This document shows, one piece after another, positions 1-6,606 of a stretch of DNA of 16,340 nt (the stretch's first letter is position 1; each line of letters begins with the position of its first letter). Source of the stretch: Candidatus Poribacteria bacterium (GTDB taxonomy: Bacteria > Poribacteria > WGA-4E > PCPOR2b); contig JAPUIP010000366.1 in assembly GCA_027296925.1 (NCBI GenBank), positions 1-16,340 on the forward strand. Direction: 5' to 3'. Both the position numbers and the translations under genes were made by a program. The notes beneath the pieces are model-generated. The model searched no databases. It saw only the letters and a list, made by a program, of their open reading frames with translations, and was not told where the DNA came from.

Positions 1-450
1 CTTCACTTCCGTTGCCCCGTGCGAGAATTTGACAGTTGCGTTAACACCGTTATCTGTGAGATAGGCTTTTGTCGTCTCAACCAATTCGGTGAAAACGACT
101 TTCCCCTCGAGATCCGCGATCGACCGGATCGGGGAATCTTCCGCGACAGCCACAACCCATCGCGTTGGTTGCGTTGTCTGCTTGCTATAGGTAAGTGCTG
201 CGATTTCTAGCACGTCGGCTTTGCATTCACCTACCCAGTCACGTCCTGCTAAACCGACATCGATTGCCCCTCGCTCGACGTAGAGTGCCATCTCCTGTGG
301 ACGGAGGAGCATCACCTCGATCTCGTCGTCGTCGATGCGTGGATAGTATGACCGGCTGCTGAGGGTGATGTTGTATCCGGCTTTTTTGAAAAGGTTGATG
401 GTGGAATCCTGCAGCGACCCTTTGGGAATCCCAAGTTTGAGTATGCTCAT
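1..450 (-). CDS. hisG: ATP phosphoribosyltransferase, N-terminal part (gene runs off the left edge)
   Basis: Reading from the ATG at 450 leftwards gives 150 uninterrupted codons with no stop before position 1. The protein starts MSILKLGIPKGSLQDSTINL and later contains LRPQEMALYVERGAIDVGLAG, followed by a DWVGE segment and an FSHGATEVK-like segment at the edge. These are signatures of HisG, which condenses ATP with PRPP in the first step of histidine biosynthesis in the cytoplasm. The spacing resembles the long, HisZ-independent HisG form, but the C-terminal regulatory domain that would settle this is outside the window. The closest strong Shine-Dalgarno match (AGGAGG) lies about 17 nt upstream of the ATG, further than usual. 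No alternative in-frame start exists because a TAG lies just upstream. The gene has its own promoter at 517-545 and is divergent from arsM. Confidence 0.93.
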   Translation of the reverse strand, partial: MSILKLGIPKGSLQDSTINLFKKAGYNITLSSRSYYPRIDDDEIEVMLLRPQEMALYVERGAIDVGLAGRDWVGECKADVLEIAALTYSKQTTQPTRWVVAVAEDSPIRSIADLEGKVVFTELVETTKAYLTDNGVNATVKFSHGATEVK

Positions 451-516
451 CGGTTTCTACTTTAATGCCTCCTGTATTACGACAAATTCATTACAGTTCT
501 GCTGATTTTGGAGGGT

Positions 517-545
517 ATAATAACATACTTGATTTGCATTGTCAA
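517..545 (-). promoter_or_regulatory. Sigma-70-type promoter for hisG
   Basis: On the minus strand a perfect -35 TTGACA (545-540) is separated by 17 nt from TATTAT (522-517). The -10 is preceded by TGT, an extended -10 element. This is one mismatch from consensus. Transcription would start near 510, giving a leader of about 60 nt before the hisG ATG. Confidence 0.72.
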
Positions 546-592
546 AAGTGAAAACGTAAGCAGAGCCATCGGAAATTTCGGGGCCGAATCGA

Positions 593-627
593 TCCCAAAA
601 TTATCCGTGTCAGCCGCATTTTTGGGA
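593..627 (+). promoter_or_regulatory. Hairpin sequestering the arsM ribosome binding site
   Basis: TCCCAAAA (593-600) is the exact reverse complement of TTTTGGGA (620-627), with a 19-nt loop. The right arm takes in the start of the GGGAGGGG Shine-Dalgarno sequence (624-631) of arsM, so the folded transcript would block initiation. A role as a translational switch is inference; only the inverted repeat and its overlap with the binding site are seen. Confidence 0.4.
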
Positions 628-632
628 GGGGA

Positions 633-1409
633 ATGATGAAAGCGCAAAATGCAGAGAGGATTAAAACATCTGTCCGTGAACACTACACGGATCTGGTCAA
701 AAGTGGGAAATCGTGCTGTTCGGGTACAGGACTCAATATCGAAGCAGTATGGAAGGGCAAATTTACAGCGAAGAGCGGCTACACCGAAGGGCAGCTTTCC
801 AGCATTCCCGCCGATGCGGCTGAACATGCGTTCGGCTGTGGCAATCCGCTCGAATATGCGGAGGTTCGCGAGGGTGATGTTGTGCTTGATCTCGGTTCGG
901 GAGCGGGAATTGATGTGTTACTCGCAGCGCAGCTTGTCGGTGAGAGCGGCAGGGCAATCGGTATCGACATGACGTCCGAGATGATTGACAAAGCGCAAGA
1001 GAATGCGGCGGAAGCAGGCGCGAACAACACCGAGTTTCGTTTAGGCGAGATTGAGTTGATGCCGGTTGAAGATGCATGTGTCGATTGGATCATCTCCAAC
1101 TGCGTGATCAACCTGTCCCCTGACAAAGATCAGGTTTTTCGGGAGGCGTATCGTGTCCTCAAACCGGGCGGGCAGTTATTGGTTTCGGACATCGTCGCAA
1201 GCCATCTGCCGAGATGGGCGAGATCGGCGATTGGCATGTGGGTGAGTTGTATATCGGGAGCCTTGCCAGAAGACCGGTATCTGGATTCGATACGCCGGGC
1301 GGGATTTGAGGCGGTCGAGGTTCTTAGCAAATCTGCCTACGCAAAAGTTGGGAAGGCAGAGGTTGCTAGTGTCAAAGTCAAGGCAGTTAAGCCGGTGAGA
1401 TCAGTTTAG
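633..1409 (+). CDS. arsM: Arsenite S-adenosylmethionine methyltransferase
   Basis: This class I SAM-dependent methyltransferase of 258 residues is very probably ArsM, which methylates As(III) to volatile or less toxic organoarsenicals in the cytoplasm. The SAM-binding motif I is DLGSGAGID at residues 86-94, with IDMTSEMI after strand 2. Cysteines typical of the family are in place: C28-C29 near the N-terminus, C69 in GCGNP, C157 in SNCVINL and C206 in WVSCISGALPE. The last three match the arsenic-binding cysteines known in the family. The C-terminal region after about residue 212 is short. Two ATG codons lie in tandem; the second (636) is better spaced (6 nt) from GGAGG at 625-629, so the protein may lack the first Met. 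No arsR, arsB or arsC is adjacent, so this is a solitary detoxification gene. Its binding site lies in a hairpin (593-627). Confidence 0.92.
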   Translation: MMKAQNAERIKTSVREHYTDLVKSGKSCCSGTGLNIEAVWKGKFTAKSGYTEGQLSSIPADAAEHAFGCGNPLEYAEVREGDVVLDLGSGAGIDVLLAAQLVGESGRAIGIDMTSEMIDKAQENAAEAGANNTEFRLGEIELMPVEDACVDWIISNCVINLSPDKDQVFREAYRVLKPGGQLLVSDIVASHLPRWARSAIGMWVSCISGALPEDRYLDSIRRAGFEAVEVLSKSAYAKVGKAEVASVKVKAVKPVRSV

Positions 1410-1415
1410 TACGTT

Positions 1416-1478
1416 CGAGAAATACCTTCTGCTTCTGTTGTCCTCTTAGAGCCATGGAATCACACGGAAGGTTTCTCG
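1416..1478 (+). terminator. Possible terminator after arsM (bulged inverted repeat)
   Basis: CGAGAAA (1416-1422) pairs with TTTCTCG (1472-1478), and CCTTC (1425-1429) with GAAGG (1467-1471), leaving a 2-nt bulge and a 37-nt apical loop. A TTTT run follows at about 1483. The loop is long for an intrinsic terminator, so this is only a candidate. Confidence 0.3.
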
Positions 1479-1525
1479 TCAATTTTCTGTGTGTTGCTGT
1501 GACTCAATACAAAAACGAAAAATCA

Positions 1526-1554
1526 TTGATATTTTAGTGCCCTTGTCCTACAAT
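1526..1554 (+). promoter_or_regulatory. Sigma-70-type promoter for the sigma-54-like gene
   Basis: TTGATA (1526-1531), a 17-nt spacer, then TACAAT (1549-1554). Both boxes differ from consensus by one base. A start near 1561 would leave a leader of about 58 nt before the ATG at 1619. This implies that the sigma-54-like factor is transcribed by the housekeeping holoenzyme. Confidence 0.65.
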
Positions 1555-1618
1555 ATTTGCGGGTTGAGAAGATGAGGCTCGCACACCGTGAAAATGAATG
1601 AGGAGAAGAGGAACAGGG

Positions 1619-2965
1619 ATGCATATTATCGGACCTAAGCCACAAATTACAGTCGTTCCGACCGTTAGATCCGCCCGCCCACCCGATGCGTATTTAGAAC
1701 TGTTGACGCAAAATGAACAGGAATTCCAAACGTATGTTCAGCAGGTTGAATCTCAACCGACCTTTCAACGTCTCGTTGAGGATGGGCTCATCCGAAAAAT
1801 CAACTTTCGTGGACGGATTCCGCGCCATCTGTACGAAGAATTTCAGGATCGACAATTCATGGAGTTCATGCAGGAGTTTGAGATTGAGAAACGCGGTGAT
1901 TGGCAGCGTGACTTTTTCCGTGAAGACGCGCGTCAGCACGTCAAGACGTTAGCGGTCAAGTACCGTGTGCCACGCGGGCGCCTCCTCCATGCGCTCGAAT
2001 ATTGTCGTCACCTCAAGCGGAGTTGGTCAGGATATGAACAACTCCCGGAACATCTCTTGAGTATTGATGACCCCGAATTCCGCGAACCTCCAACGGCGCA
2101 GGCTCCGTTTGAATCGGAGGAGACTTATGAGGAACTTGCCAGACTCATGGAGGAATACGCGATCACGCAGGCGGAATTCGTTGAATATTTCATGGATGCC
2201 AACGCTGAGCCAGAATCGATTGCCGACGTGTTAGGAATTCCTCAGAATGTGGTCCGCGAGATCTGCGAACTGGTGGATCGGGTGCAGATTGCGAGTTCAA
2301 CGCAAGTCACAGTCATCGATACGCCGGCGGCAACGCCATCGAGTTCCCCCTCAGAGTCGGTAGCGATTGTGCGACGATTCAGCGACCCGCCACGCGCGGA
2401 GATCCATGTGGCATCGGAGATTGAGTACAATTATCGTTACCAGATCCAGGTGTCTGACGATCAGCAAATCGACAAAACAGCGGCTCATCTGCTCGACCAA
2501 CTGCGGCTTATCAACCAGCGAAAAAGTCTCACTTTCCGTGTGGTGATGTTCATTTATGAATACCAGTACCGTTACCTTGTGAGTGGCAATGAACTCCACC
2601 TCAAACCGTTAAGTCAGGCACAGATCTCCAGAGAGTCCGGCGAACACGAATCCACCGTCAGCCGCATTCTACGAGACAAGCGCATTGACACGCCCACCGG
2701 TGTCTTTCCCCTGAAGTTTTTCTGCCAGAGTAAGGGAGAGATCATTCACCGTTTGATTGCCATGCGAGAACAGCAGGAGCTAGTGTCGGGCAAGCGAAAA
2801 AAGCCTTACAGTGACGCCGAGCTTGCAGAGATCCTTGAACGCGACTACGATACCCGAATCGCTCGCCGAACCGTTACTTATTATCGCAACAAGTTTCAGG
2901 AAACGCCAAAGTTCTATACCCGTCGAAGGGGCATCAAGGATGCGAATGATCGAGAGTCAGGGTGA
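1619..2965 (+). CDS. rpoN: Divergent sigma-54 (RpoN)-like factor
   Basis: The C-terminal third is clearly of the sigma-54 family. A helix-turn-helix at about 330-368 contains EHESTVSRILRDKRIDTPTG followed by VFPLKFF, matching the family's STVSR...GVF.LK.FF pattern. The RpoN box that reads the -24 element is ARRTVTYYRN at 415-424, against the usual ARRTVAKYR. Residues 198-224 (ESIADVLGIPQNVVREICEL) resemble the repeated core-binding helices. The N-terminal activator-response region is poorly conserved: residues 25-52 resemble the LLQLSTLELQQE helix, but the glutamine-rich TPQLQQAI segment before it is not recognisable. A Ser/Pro/Thr-rich linker occupies about 229-248. At 448 residues the length is normal. 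The ATG at 1619 is preferred because AGAGGA (1607-1612) sits 6 nt upstream; an in-frame ATG at 1598 lacks a good site. Known sigma-54 factors direct RNA polymerase to -24/-12 promoters and need AAA+ activators; no activator gene lies nearby. Confidence 0.85.
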   Translation: MHIIGPKPQITVVPTVRSARPPDAYLELLTQNEQEFQTYVQQVESQPTFQRLVEDGLIRKINFRGRIPRHLYEEFQDRQFMEFMQEFEIEKRGDWQRDFFREDARQHVKTLAVKYRVPRGRLLHALEYCRHLKRSWSGYEQLPEHLLSIDDPEFREPPTAQAPFESEETYEELARLMEEYAITQAEFVEYFMDANAEPESIADVLGIPQNVVREICELVDRVQIASSTQVTVIDTPAATPSSSPSESVAIVRRFSDPPRAEIHVASEIEYNYRYQIQVSDDQQIDKTAAHLLDQLRLINQRKSLTFRVVMFIYEYQYRYLVSGNELHLKPLSQAQISRESGEHESTVSRILRDKRIDTPTGVFPLKFFCQSKGEIIHRLIAMREQQELVSGKRKKPYSDAELAEILERDYDTRIARRTVTYYRNKFQETPKFYTRRRGIKDANDRESG

Positions 2966-2988
2966 ACCGTTCTCTGAATGTTTCGCCC

Positions 2989-3549
2989 CTACTCGCCAAA
3001 AACCTGTGCACTAAACAGGTAAATCTGCGCCTCCGGCTCCTGCCAAGCACTCTCCGATAACTCCGCTTTTCGACAGGTCTGCTGGAGAAGTTGGGTACAG
3101 TCCCAGCCGTTCTCCGTCGCGACTTGGGGCAGAAGCAGACCGCTCTGCCGGCCATAACTGATGTACAACCCGTGAAGGCCAATCTCGATCTCTTCGATAT
3201 GCTCCAGACGTTGAAGCGGCGTCAGTGCGGAAACCTCAAGGTCGATCGCCGGCATTTCCTCGGGGGTCACTCGTTTGAAGCGTGGGTCACAGGTCGCTGC
3301 GGCAACGGCAACTTCCGCAACGGTTTCATACAGCGGTTTGTCGGGGACGATATGACCGATGCAACCCCGTAGCTTTCCGCTCTTGTGCAACGTGACAAAT
3401 GCACCGCGCTTCTGTAACAAACCCACATCCACAACTTGACATTGGGATGGTGCTCTGCTCTCGATATGGGATTCAATTGCGTCTCGCGCGAGCTTTAACA
3501 GGAATTGTTGTGATCCAACAGATAGCGCGTTTGGATTTTTGGCTTCCAT
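2989..3549 (-). CDS. AMMECR1-domain protein (AmmeMemoRadiSam system protein A family)
   Basis: The 186-residue protein matches the AMMECR1 fold. It has FVTL at 51-54, the hallmark KLRGCIGH at 59-66, AVAAATCDPRF at 81-91 and LLPQVATENGWD at 139-150. The biochemical role of the family is not established. In many prokaryotes the domain is encoded beside Memo-like and radical SAM proteins, but neither partner is in this window, so the gene stands alone here. The frame stays open upstream to 3630, but the start at 3549 is chosen because GAGGTG lies 5 nt before that ATG and family homology begins soon after it. The gene converges with the sigma-54-like gene with only 23 bp between the two stops. 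No convincing promoter was found upstream. Confidence 0.88.
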   Translation of the reverse strand: MEAKNPNALSVGSQQFLLKLARDAIESHIESRAPSQCQVVDVGLLQKRGAFVTLHKSGKLRGCIGHIVPDKPLYETVAEVAVAAATCDPRFKRVTPEEMPAIDLEVSALTPLQRLEHIEEIEIGLHGLYISYGRQSGLLLPQVATENGWDCTQLLQQTCRKAELSESAWQEPEAQIYLFSAQVFGE

Positions 3550-3662
3550 TCCTTCACCTCTTCTTTCGCCATGTTTTACGCCCGGTGCATCACATTCAAC
3601 GAGCGTCTTTTCCCCCGGTAGCTCAAACACCAGAAGCGACCGTTTTCATTAATCTTTCTCTA

Positions 3663-3691
3663 TTGACGCCTGCTGGATCGTGTGCTACACT
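3663..3691 (+). promoter_or_regulatory. Promoter for the Lon-N-domain / pgsA unit
   Basis: TTGACG (3663-3668), a 17-nt spacer and TACACT (3686-3691), with TGC directly before the -10 box (extended -10). A start near 3698 leaves a leader of about 49 nt before the ATG at 3747. This sits in the 197-bp divergent gap between the AMMECR1 gene and the Lon-N gene; nothing else was recognised in that gap. Confidence 0.65.
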
Positions 3692-3746
3692 TGAAATCAA
3701 TGGAAACGCGCGATTTTATATCCCGTATGGAATCAGGAGTTATAGA

Positions 3747-4457
3747 ATGCAAACCAATTTAACTCAGAAACTGTCTGAGGACGAAATTCCCCTTTTTCCG
3801 TTACATGTTGTCTTGTTTCCGGGGAGCATTCTGCCTCTTCATATTTTCGAAAAAAGATATCGATTGATGACTCAATTTTGCCTGGACAACGATCTGCCTT
3901 TCGGCGTTGTTCTCATTAAAAAGGGACGCGAAGTCGGTGAACATGCTGACCCCCATCTCGTTGGAACCGCTGTCAAAATCATAGAATCTGAGCGGTTAGA
4001 AGACGGTCAAATGAACTTGATAACACTCGGACAGTACCGTTTTGAAATTATTAAGATTCGGCGGAATTTACCCTATTTAGTCGGTCAAGTCAGGAAATTA
4101 GGAACGGCCGATCCAGGAACATACCAGAACCTTGAAATGCTTTCTGCGAGAGCGGGTCAATTATACCGGTCTTACGAATCGCTATTGGCACAACTGTTTG
4201 CTGAGTGGGAAGCCGCAGAAGACATCCCGACTACCCCGCACCACCTGTCCTACCAAATTGGGACACGGCTCCAAATTCCTTTGACCGATAAACAACGGCT
4301 GCTGGAAACATCACCGATAGATCAGCTTTTGAGCCGAGAAATCGAACTCCTTGAGCAAGAGAACCAAAAATTGAGAGCCAGCCAGATTGCTCGAAGTGCC
4401 CTGGAAAAACGCGATTCACCCGGTGTACCGTCGAGGAAACGCGCTTCTCTGAACTGA
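3747..4457 (+). CDS. Stand-alone Lon substrate-binding (LON-N/PUA-like) domain protein
   Basis: The signature IPLFPLHVVLFPGSILPLHI at residues 14-33, followed by FEKRYRLM, is that of the Lon protease N-terminal domain. The protein ends at 236 residues after a helical, Gln/Glu-rich tail and has neither the AAA+ ATPase nor the Ser-Lys protease domain. It is therefore a member of the small stand-alone family, proposed but not proven to bind unfolded proteins or act as an adaptor. The frame is open upstream to 3399, but the ATG at 3747 is chosen because AGGAG (3735-3739) lies 7 nt before it, homology starts right after it, and the promoter at 3663-3691 lies inside the longer frame. A pgsA-like gene follows after 53 bp on the same strand, so cotranscription is likely. 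Confidence 0.88.
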   Translation: MQTNLTQKLSEDEIPLFPLHVVLFPGSILPLHIFEKRYRLMTQFCLDNDLPFGVVLIKKGREVGEHADPHLVGTAVKIIESERLEDGQMNLITLGQYRFEIIKIRRNLPYLVGQVRKLGTADPGTYQNLEMLSARAGQLYRSYESLLAQLFAEWEAAEDIPTTPHHLSYQIGTRLQIPLTDKQRLLETSPIDQLLSREIELLEQENQKLRASQIARSALEKRDSPGVPSRKRASLN

Positions 4458-4510
4458 ACGATGGCGATCCTCACCTTTCATTTTTTGCTGCTTCGAGGTC
4501 GAGAGAAACG

Positions 4511-5131
4511 ATGCAAAGTCAGTCTGCCCCAAATTGCTCCCCACCATCTAATGCGCTAATCGCGGCACGCGATTTTTTCTATGTCAGCAATTTATTGTCC
4601 ATGATGCGAATCGGGCTTACTCCATTCCTCTTTTACTGCATTTTTTATGGTCATCAGTTTGCAGCGCTGGGGATAGGCGGTCTGGCGATTCTATCTGATG
4701 CACTTGATGGTTACTTTGCGCGACGTTTGAACCAGCAGACCAATCTGGGCAAAATCTTAGATCCAGTTGCTGACAAAATCGCGATCGCCGCCGTCATTCT
4801 TGCGATTGTTCTATCCAATCCTGGTTTTCCACTCTGGGCGCTTGGCATTGTGGTTGCGCGAGATGTCTTAATTGTGATTGTGAACATCGTTCTATTTCGT
4901 CGAACACAGATCATTGCGCGATCCAATCTGTGGGGCAAAGGCACAACTTTCTTCCTTTCGATTGCGTTGATGCTCTATATCTTAGAGCGTCAAGTATCGA
5001 TGCCTTTATCTCTGCCGTTCTATGTGCTATGTGTGGGTTTGGTGCTTTCACTGATTTCAAGCTGGAGCTATAGTCGGCTATTGCTCCGCATGCTGCAACA
5101 GAGTGAACCCCGGCACCAGAAAGCGATGTAA
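4511..5131 (+). CDS. pgsA: CDP-alcohol phosphatidyltransferase, probably CDP-diacylglycerol-glycerol-3-phosphate 3-phosphatidyltransferase
   Basis: This 206-residue inner-membrane protein carries the complete catalytic motif DX2DGX2ARX8GX3DX3D: D63, D66-G67, A70-R71, G80, D84 and D88. About six hydrophobic segments are visible (around 33-62, 90-103, 106-129, 143-157 and 165-187). The sequence best fits PgsA, which makes phosphatidylglycerophosphate from CDP-diacylglycerol, the committed step to phosphatidylglycerol and cardiolipin. A related CDP-alcohol transferase cannot be excluded from the motif alone. The N-terminus before NLLSMMRIGLTPF is about 26 residues longer than in typical PgsA. 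Only a weak GAGG lies upstream of the ATG, so a start nearer residue 31 is possible. It follows the Lon-N gene in the same transcriptional unit. Confidence 0.87.
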   Translation: MQSQSAPNCSPPSNALIAARDFFYVSNLLSMMRIGLTPFLFYCIFYGHQFAALGIGGLAILSDALDGYFARRLNQQTNLGKILDPVADKIAIAAVILAIVLSNPGFPLWALGIVVARDVLIVIVNIVLFRRTQIIARSNLWGKGTTFFLSIALMLYILERQVSMPLSLPFYVLCVGLVLSLISSWSYSRLLLRMLQQSEPRHQKAM

Positions 5132-5177
5132 TGGAGTCAGTCCCATGGATCTTGTGCTCAAATAGACGATGCCCCAC

Positions 5178-5207
5178 TTGTCCTACGGTTTTCGGATATG
5201 CTATAAT
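5178..5207 (+). promoter_or_regulatory. Promoter for the HTH/coiled-coil gene
   Basis: A perfect TATAAT at 5202-5207 is preceded by TGC (extended -10). A weaker -35, TTGTCC (5178-5183), lies 18 nt upstream. The start would be near 5214, about 43 nt before the ATG at 5257. Confidence 0.65.
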
Positions 5208-5256
5208 GTGTTAAGAATCCAGCCTTAATGTTTACAAGAATGAAGGAAAATCAAGC

Positions 5257-5868
5257 ATGCCCCACATACTCACTGTGCCAGAGATTGCCAATATGATAGG
5301 TGTCGACCAGGGGATCATCCAGCGTACCCTTGAACGCCGTGATGAGAACCTTTCGGCTTACCTGCATGAACCGCACCATGATCAGACTGCCGATGCATCG
5401 GAAACCGGGGAAGTTCCAAGTTCTCAACCGCAAGGTATTCTCTTGGATGTCGAAGGACTGCCGTTGCTCATCACCAAACTGGCTTTTAACATTCCGACCG
5501 CGGACATCATCGAAAATCTCGCTTGCCAGGTGTTACACTTGACACTGCTTGAAGACGAGAAAAAAGACTTGGCACACAAAAACCAGGAACTGCAACGGTT
5601 AACTGAGCAACAGCAACGCTACATCAAAGAATTGCAGCAAAAGGTCGAAGTCCTACAGGCCGAAGTAGCGGCGCACGCTGAAGCCGCATCACGCAGAGGG
5701 TTAGGAGATTCTTCGCCCCCCGAAAATCCCAAAATACTTGAACCTATTTTCGCTGTTCCGGATGGATGGATTCCAGGATCTGAATCGTTCGAACACCTTG
5801 CCACCCATCGGTTCGCGGCGGCTGCTGCCGTTTCAAACAATCCAAGAAGTGCTGACATTCAACCATGA
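5257..5868 (+). CDS. Putative helix-turn-helix protein with coiled coil, function unknown
   Basis: No named family is recognised. Residues 4-27 (ILTVPEIANMIGVDQGIIQR and following) look like the helix-turn-helix of MerR-like or excisionase-like DNA-binding proteins. A polar stretch (36-59) separates it from a short hydrophobic segment at 61-95 that could complete the fold. Residues about 96-146 are a strong predicted coiled coil rich in Leu, Gln, Glu and Lys (KNQELQRLTEQQQRYIKELQ), suggesting a dimer. The tail from 147 is Pro/Ala-rich and looks disordered. The last 41 codons lie antisense to the 3' end of the Gfo/Idh/MocA gene (125-bp overlap). AAGGA stands about 9 nt before the ATG, and a good promoter lies upstream, so the gene is probably real. 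A regulator or chromosome-binding role is inference. Confidence 0.68.
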   Translation: MPHILTVPEIANMIGVDQGIIQRTLERRDENLSAYLHEPHHDQTADASETGEVPSSQPQGILLDVEGLPLLITKLAFNIPTADIIENLACQVLHLTLLEDEKKDLAHKNQELQRLTEQQQRYIKELQQKVEVLQAEVAAHAEAASRRGLGDSSPPENPKILEPIFAVPDGWIPGSESFEHLATHRFAAAAAVSNNPRSADIQP

Positions 5869-6514
5869 GCATGTCCTCCTGATTCTCCGGTGCGAGAAAA
5901 TCCCAAAGCAATGAATGCGTTTTGCCGTCGTCAGTTCGTGTTTGCAACGCGAAAGTTCGCTGATTGATGGGCGCCTGATCTGATGCTTCCAGTGCCAATT
6001 GATCCGGCGGAATATCTAATGCCACGCCAAGGGCGACCATGTGGACACCGAAGTTCCAGTAGGCATTGAGGTGTTTCTCCTCCGTTGAGGTTTTTAAGAA
6101 TTTAGCATCGGCGGAAACTGGATGGCCAGGCAATTGGTTGAGTTGTTGAAAGCCCGTCGAGTAGCAGAGCGTGTGACCAACCATGAAGACGCAATCGGAA
6201 GCATCGGCAAGCGCAGCCAGATCCTTCGCTTCTGCTGACGAGAGCGCGATTGGCTTTTCGAGAAATAACGCTTTCTTTGCGGCGAGAATACGGTGACCAA
6301 ATTCCGCGTGTGTTTCCGATGGCGTTGCAACGACCACCGCATCACTTTCTTCGATCAACGCATCAATATCCTCCGTGAAATGCAAATTCAGCGATTCCAA
6401 CGTCTCCCGGTTCTGATGTCCGTAAACGAGATGCAAGCCGCCAAGTTGATGGAATTTCTGAACTAAGATCTTGCCCCAGGTTCCTGTGCCAATCATTGAG
6501 ATTCTTGGATTCAT
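5744..6514 (-). CDS. Gfo/Idh/MocA-family NAD(P)-dependent oxidoreductase (short form)
   Basis: An N-terminal Rossmann fold is shown by MIGTGTWG (7-14, the GXGXXG dinucleotide loop) and VVVATPSETHAE (60-71). The LEKPIA motif (85-90) supplies the catalytic lysine K87, followed by VGHTLCYSTGF (112-122) and a GVHMV segment with a plausible catalytic histidine at 158. Members oxidise or reduce sugars, inositols and related polyols; the substrate cannot be told from sequence. At 256 residues it is clearly shorter than the usual 320-380, with a reduced C-terminal sheet domain. The final helix (HFLDCLKRQQPPRTDGWQGV) is typical of the family end, so this gene is not merely read-through and its overlap with the plus-strand HTH gene is genuine coding on this strand. 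The ATG at 6514 is preceded by AAAGG and GAGGGAG, neither ideally spaced. Confidence 0.86.
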   Translation of the reverse strand: MNPRISMIGTGTWGKILVQKFHQLGGLHLVYGHQNRETLESLNLHFTEDIDALIEESDAVVVATPSETHAEFGHRILAAKKALFLEKPIALSSAEAKDLAALADASDCVFMVGHTLCYSTGFQQLNQLPGHPVSADAKFLKTSTEEKHLNAYWNFGVHMVALGVALDIPPDQLALEASDQAPINQRTFALQTRTDDGKTHSLLWDFLAPENQEDMLMVECQHFLDCLKRQQPPRTDGWQGVRTIQILESIHPEQRK

Positions 6515-6557
6515 ACCTTTTGTACTCCCTCTTTTTCATTCGTATGCCTACCGCCCA

Positions 6558-6586
6558 ATTATAGCATTGTTTCGCCGGCTTATCTA
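6558..6586 (-). promoter_or_regulatory. Promoter for the Gfo/Idh/MocA gene
   Basis: On the minus strand a perfect TATAAT (6563-6558) is preceded by TGC (extended -10). TAGATA (6586-6581) serves as -35 with a 17-nt spacer and four of six consensus matches. A start near 6551 leaves a leader of about 37 nt. No equally good promoter for the divergent plus-strand gene at 6607 was found in this 92-bp gap. Confidence 0.6.
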
Positions 6587-6606
6587 CACTTTTGGGAGTC
6601 ATCACA

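Noticed and set aside
516..521. Plus-strand TATAAT upstream of arsM as its promoter
   Set aside because: No -35 at acceptable spacing was found (TTACAG is 19 nt away). The same bases form the better hisG -10 on the other strand.
477..827. Minus-strand frame across the hisG-arsM gap and the arsM start
   Set aside because: It covers the hisG promoter and antisense arsM. Its product is low-complexity and unlike any protein.
3550..3630. 27-residue N-terminal extension of the AMMECR1 protein
   Set aside because: GAGGTG is ideally placed for the ATG at 3549, and the extension shows no family similarity.
3399..3746. In-frame N-terminal extension of the Lon-N protein (116 residues)
   Set aside because: It lies antisense to the AMMECR1 gene and contains the promoter. 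The strong ribosome binding site and the family homology both begin at 3747.
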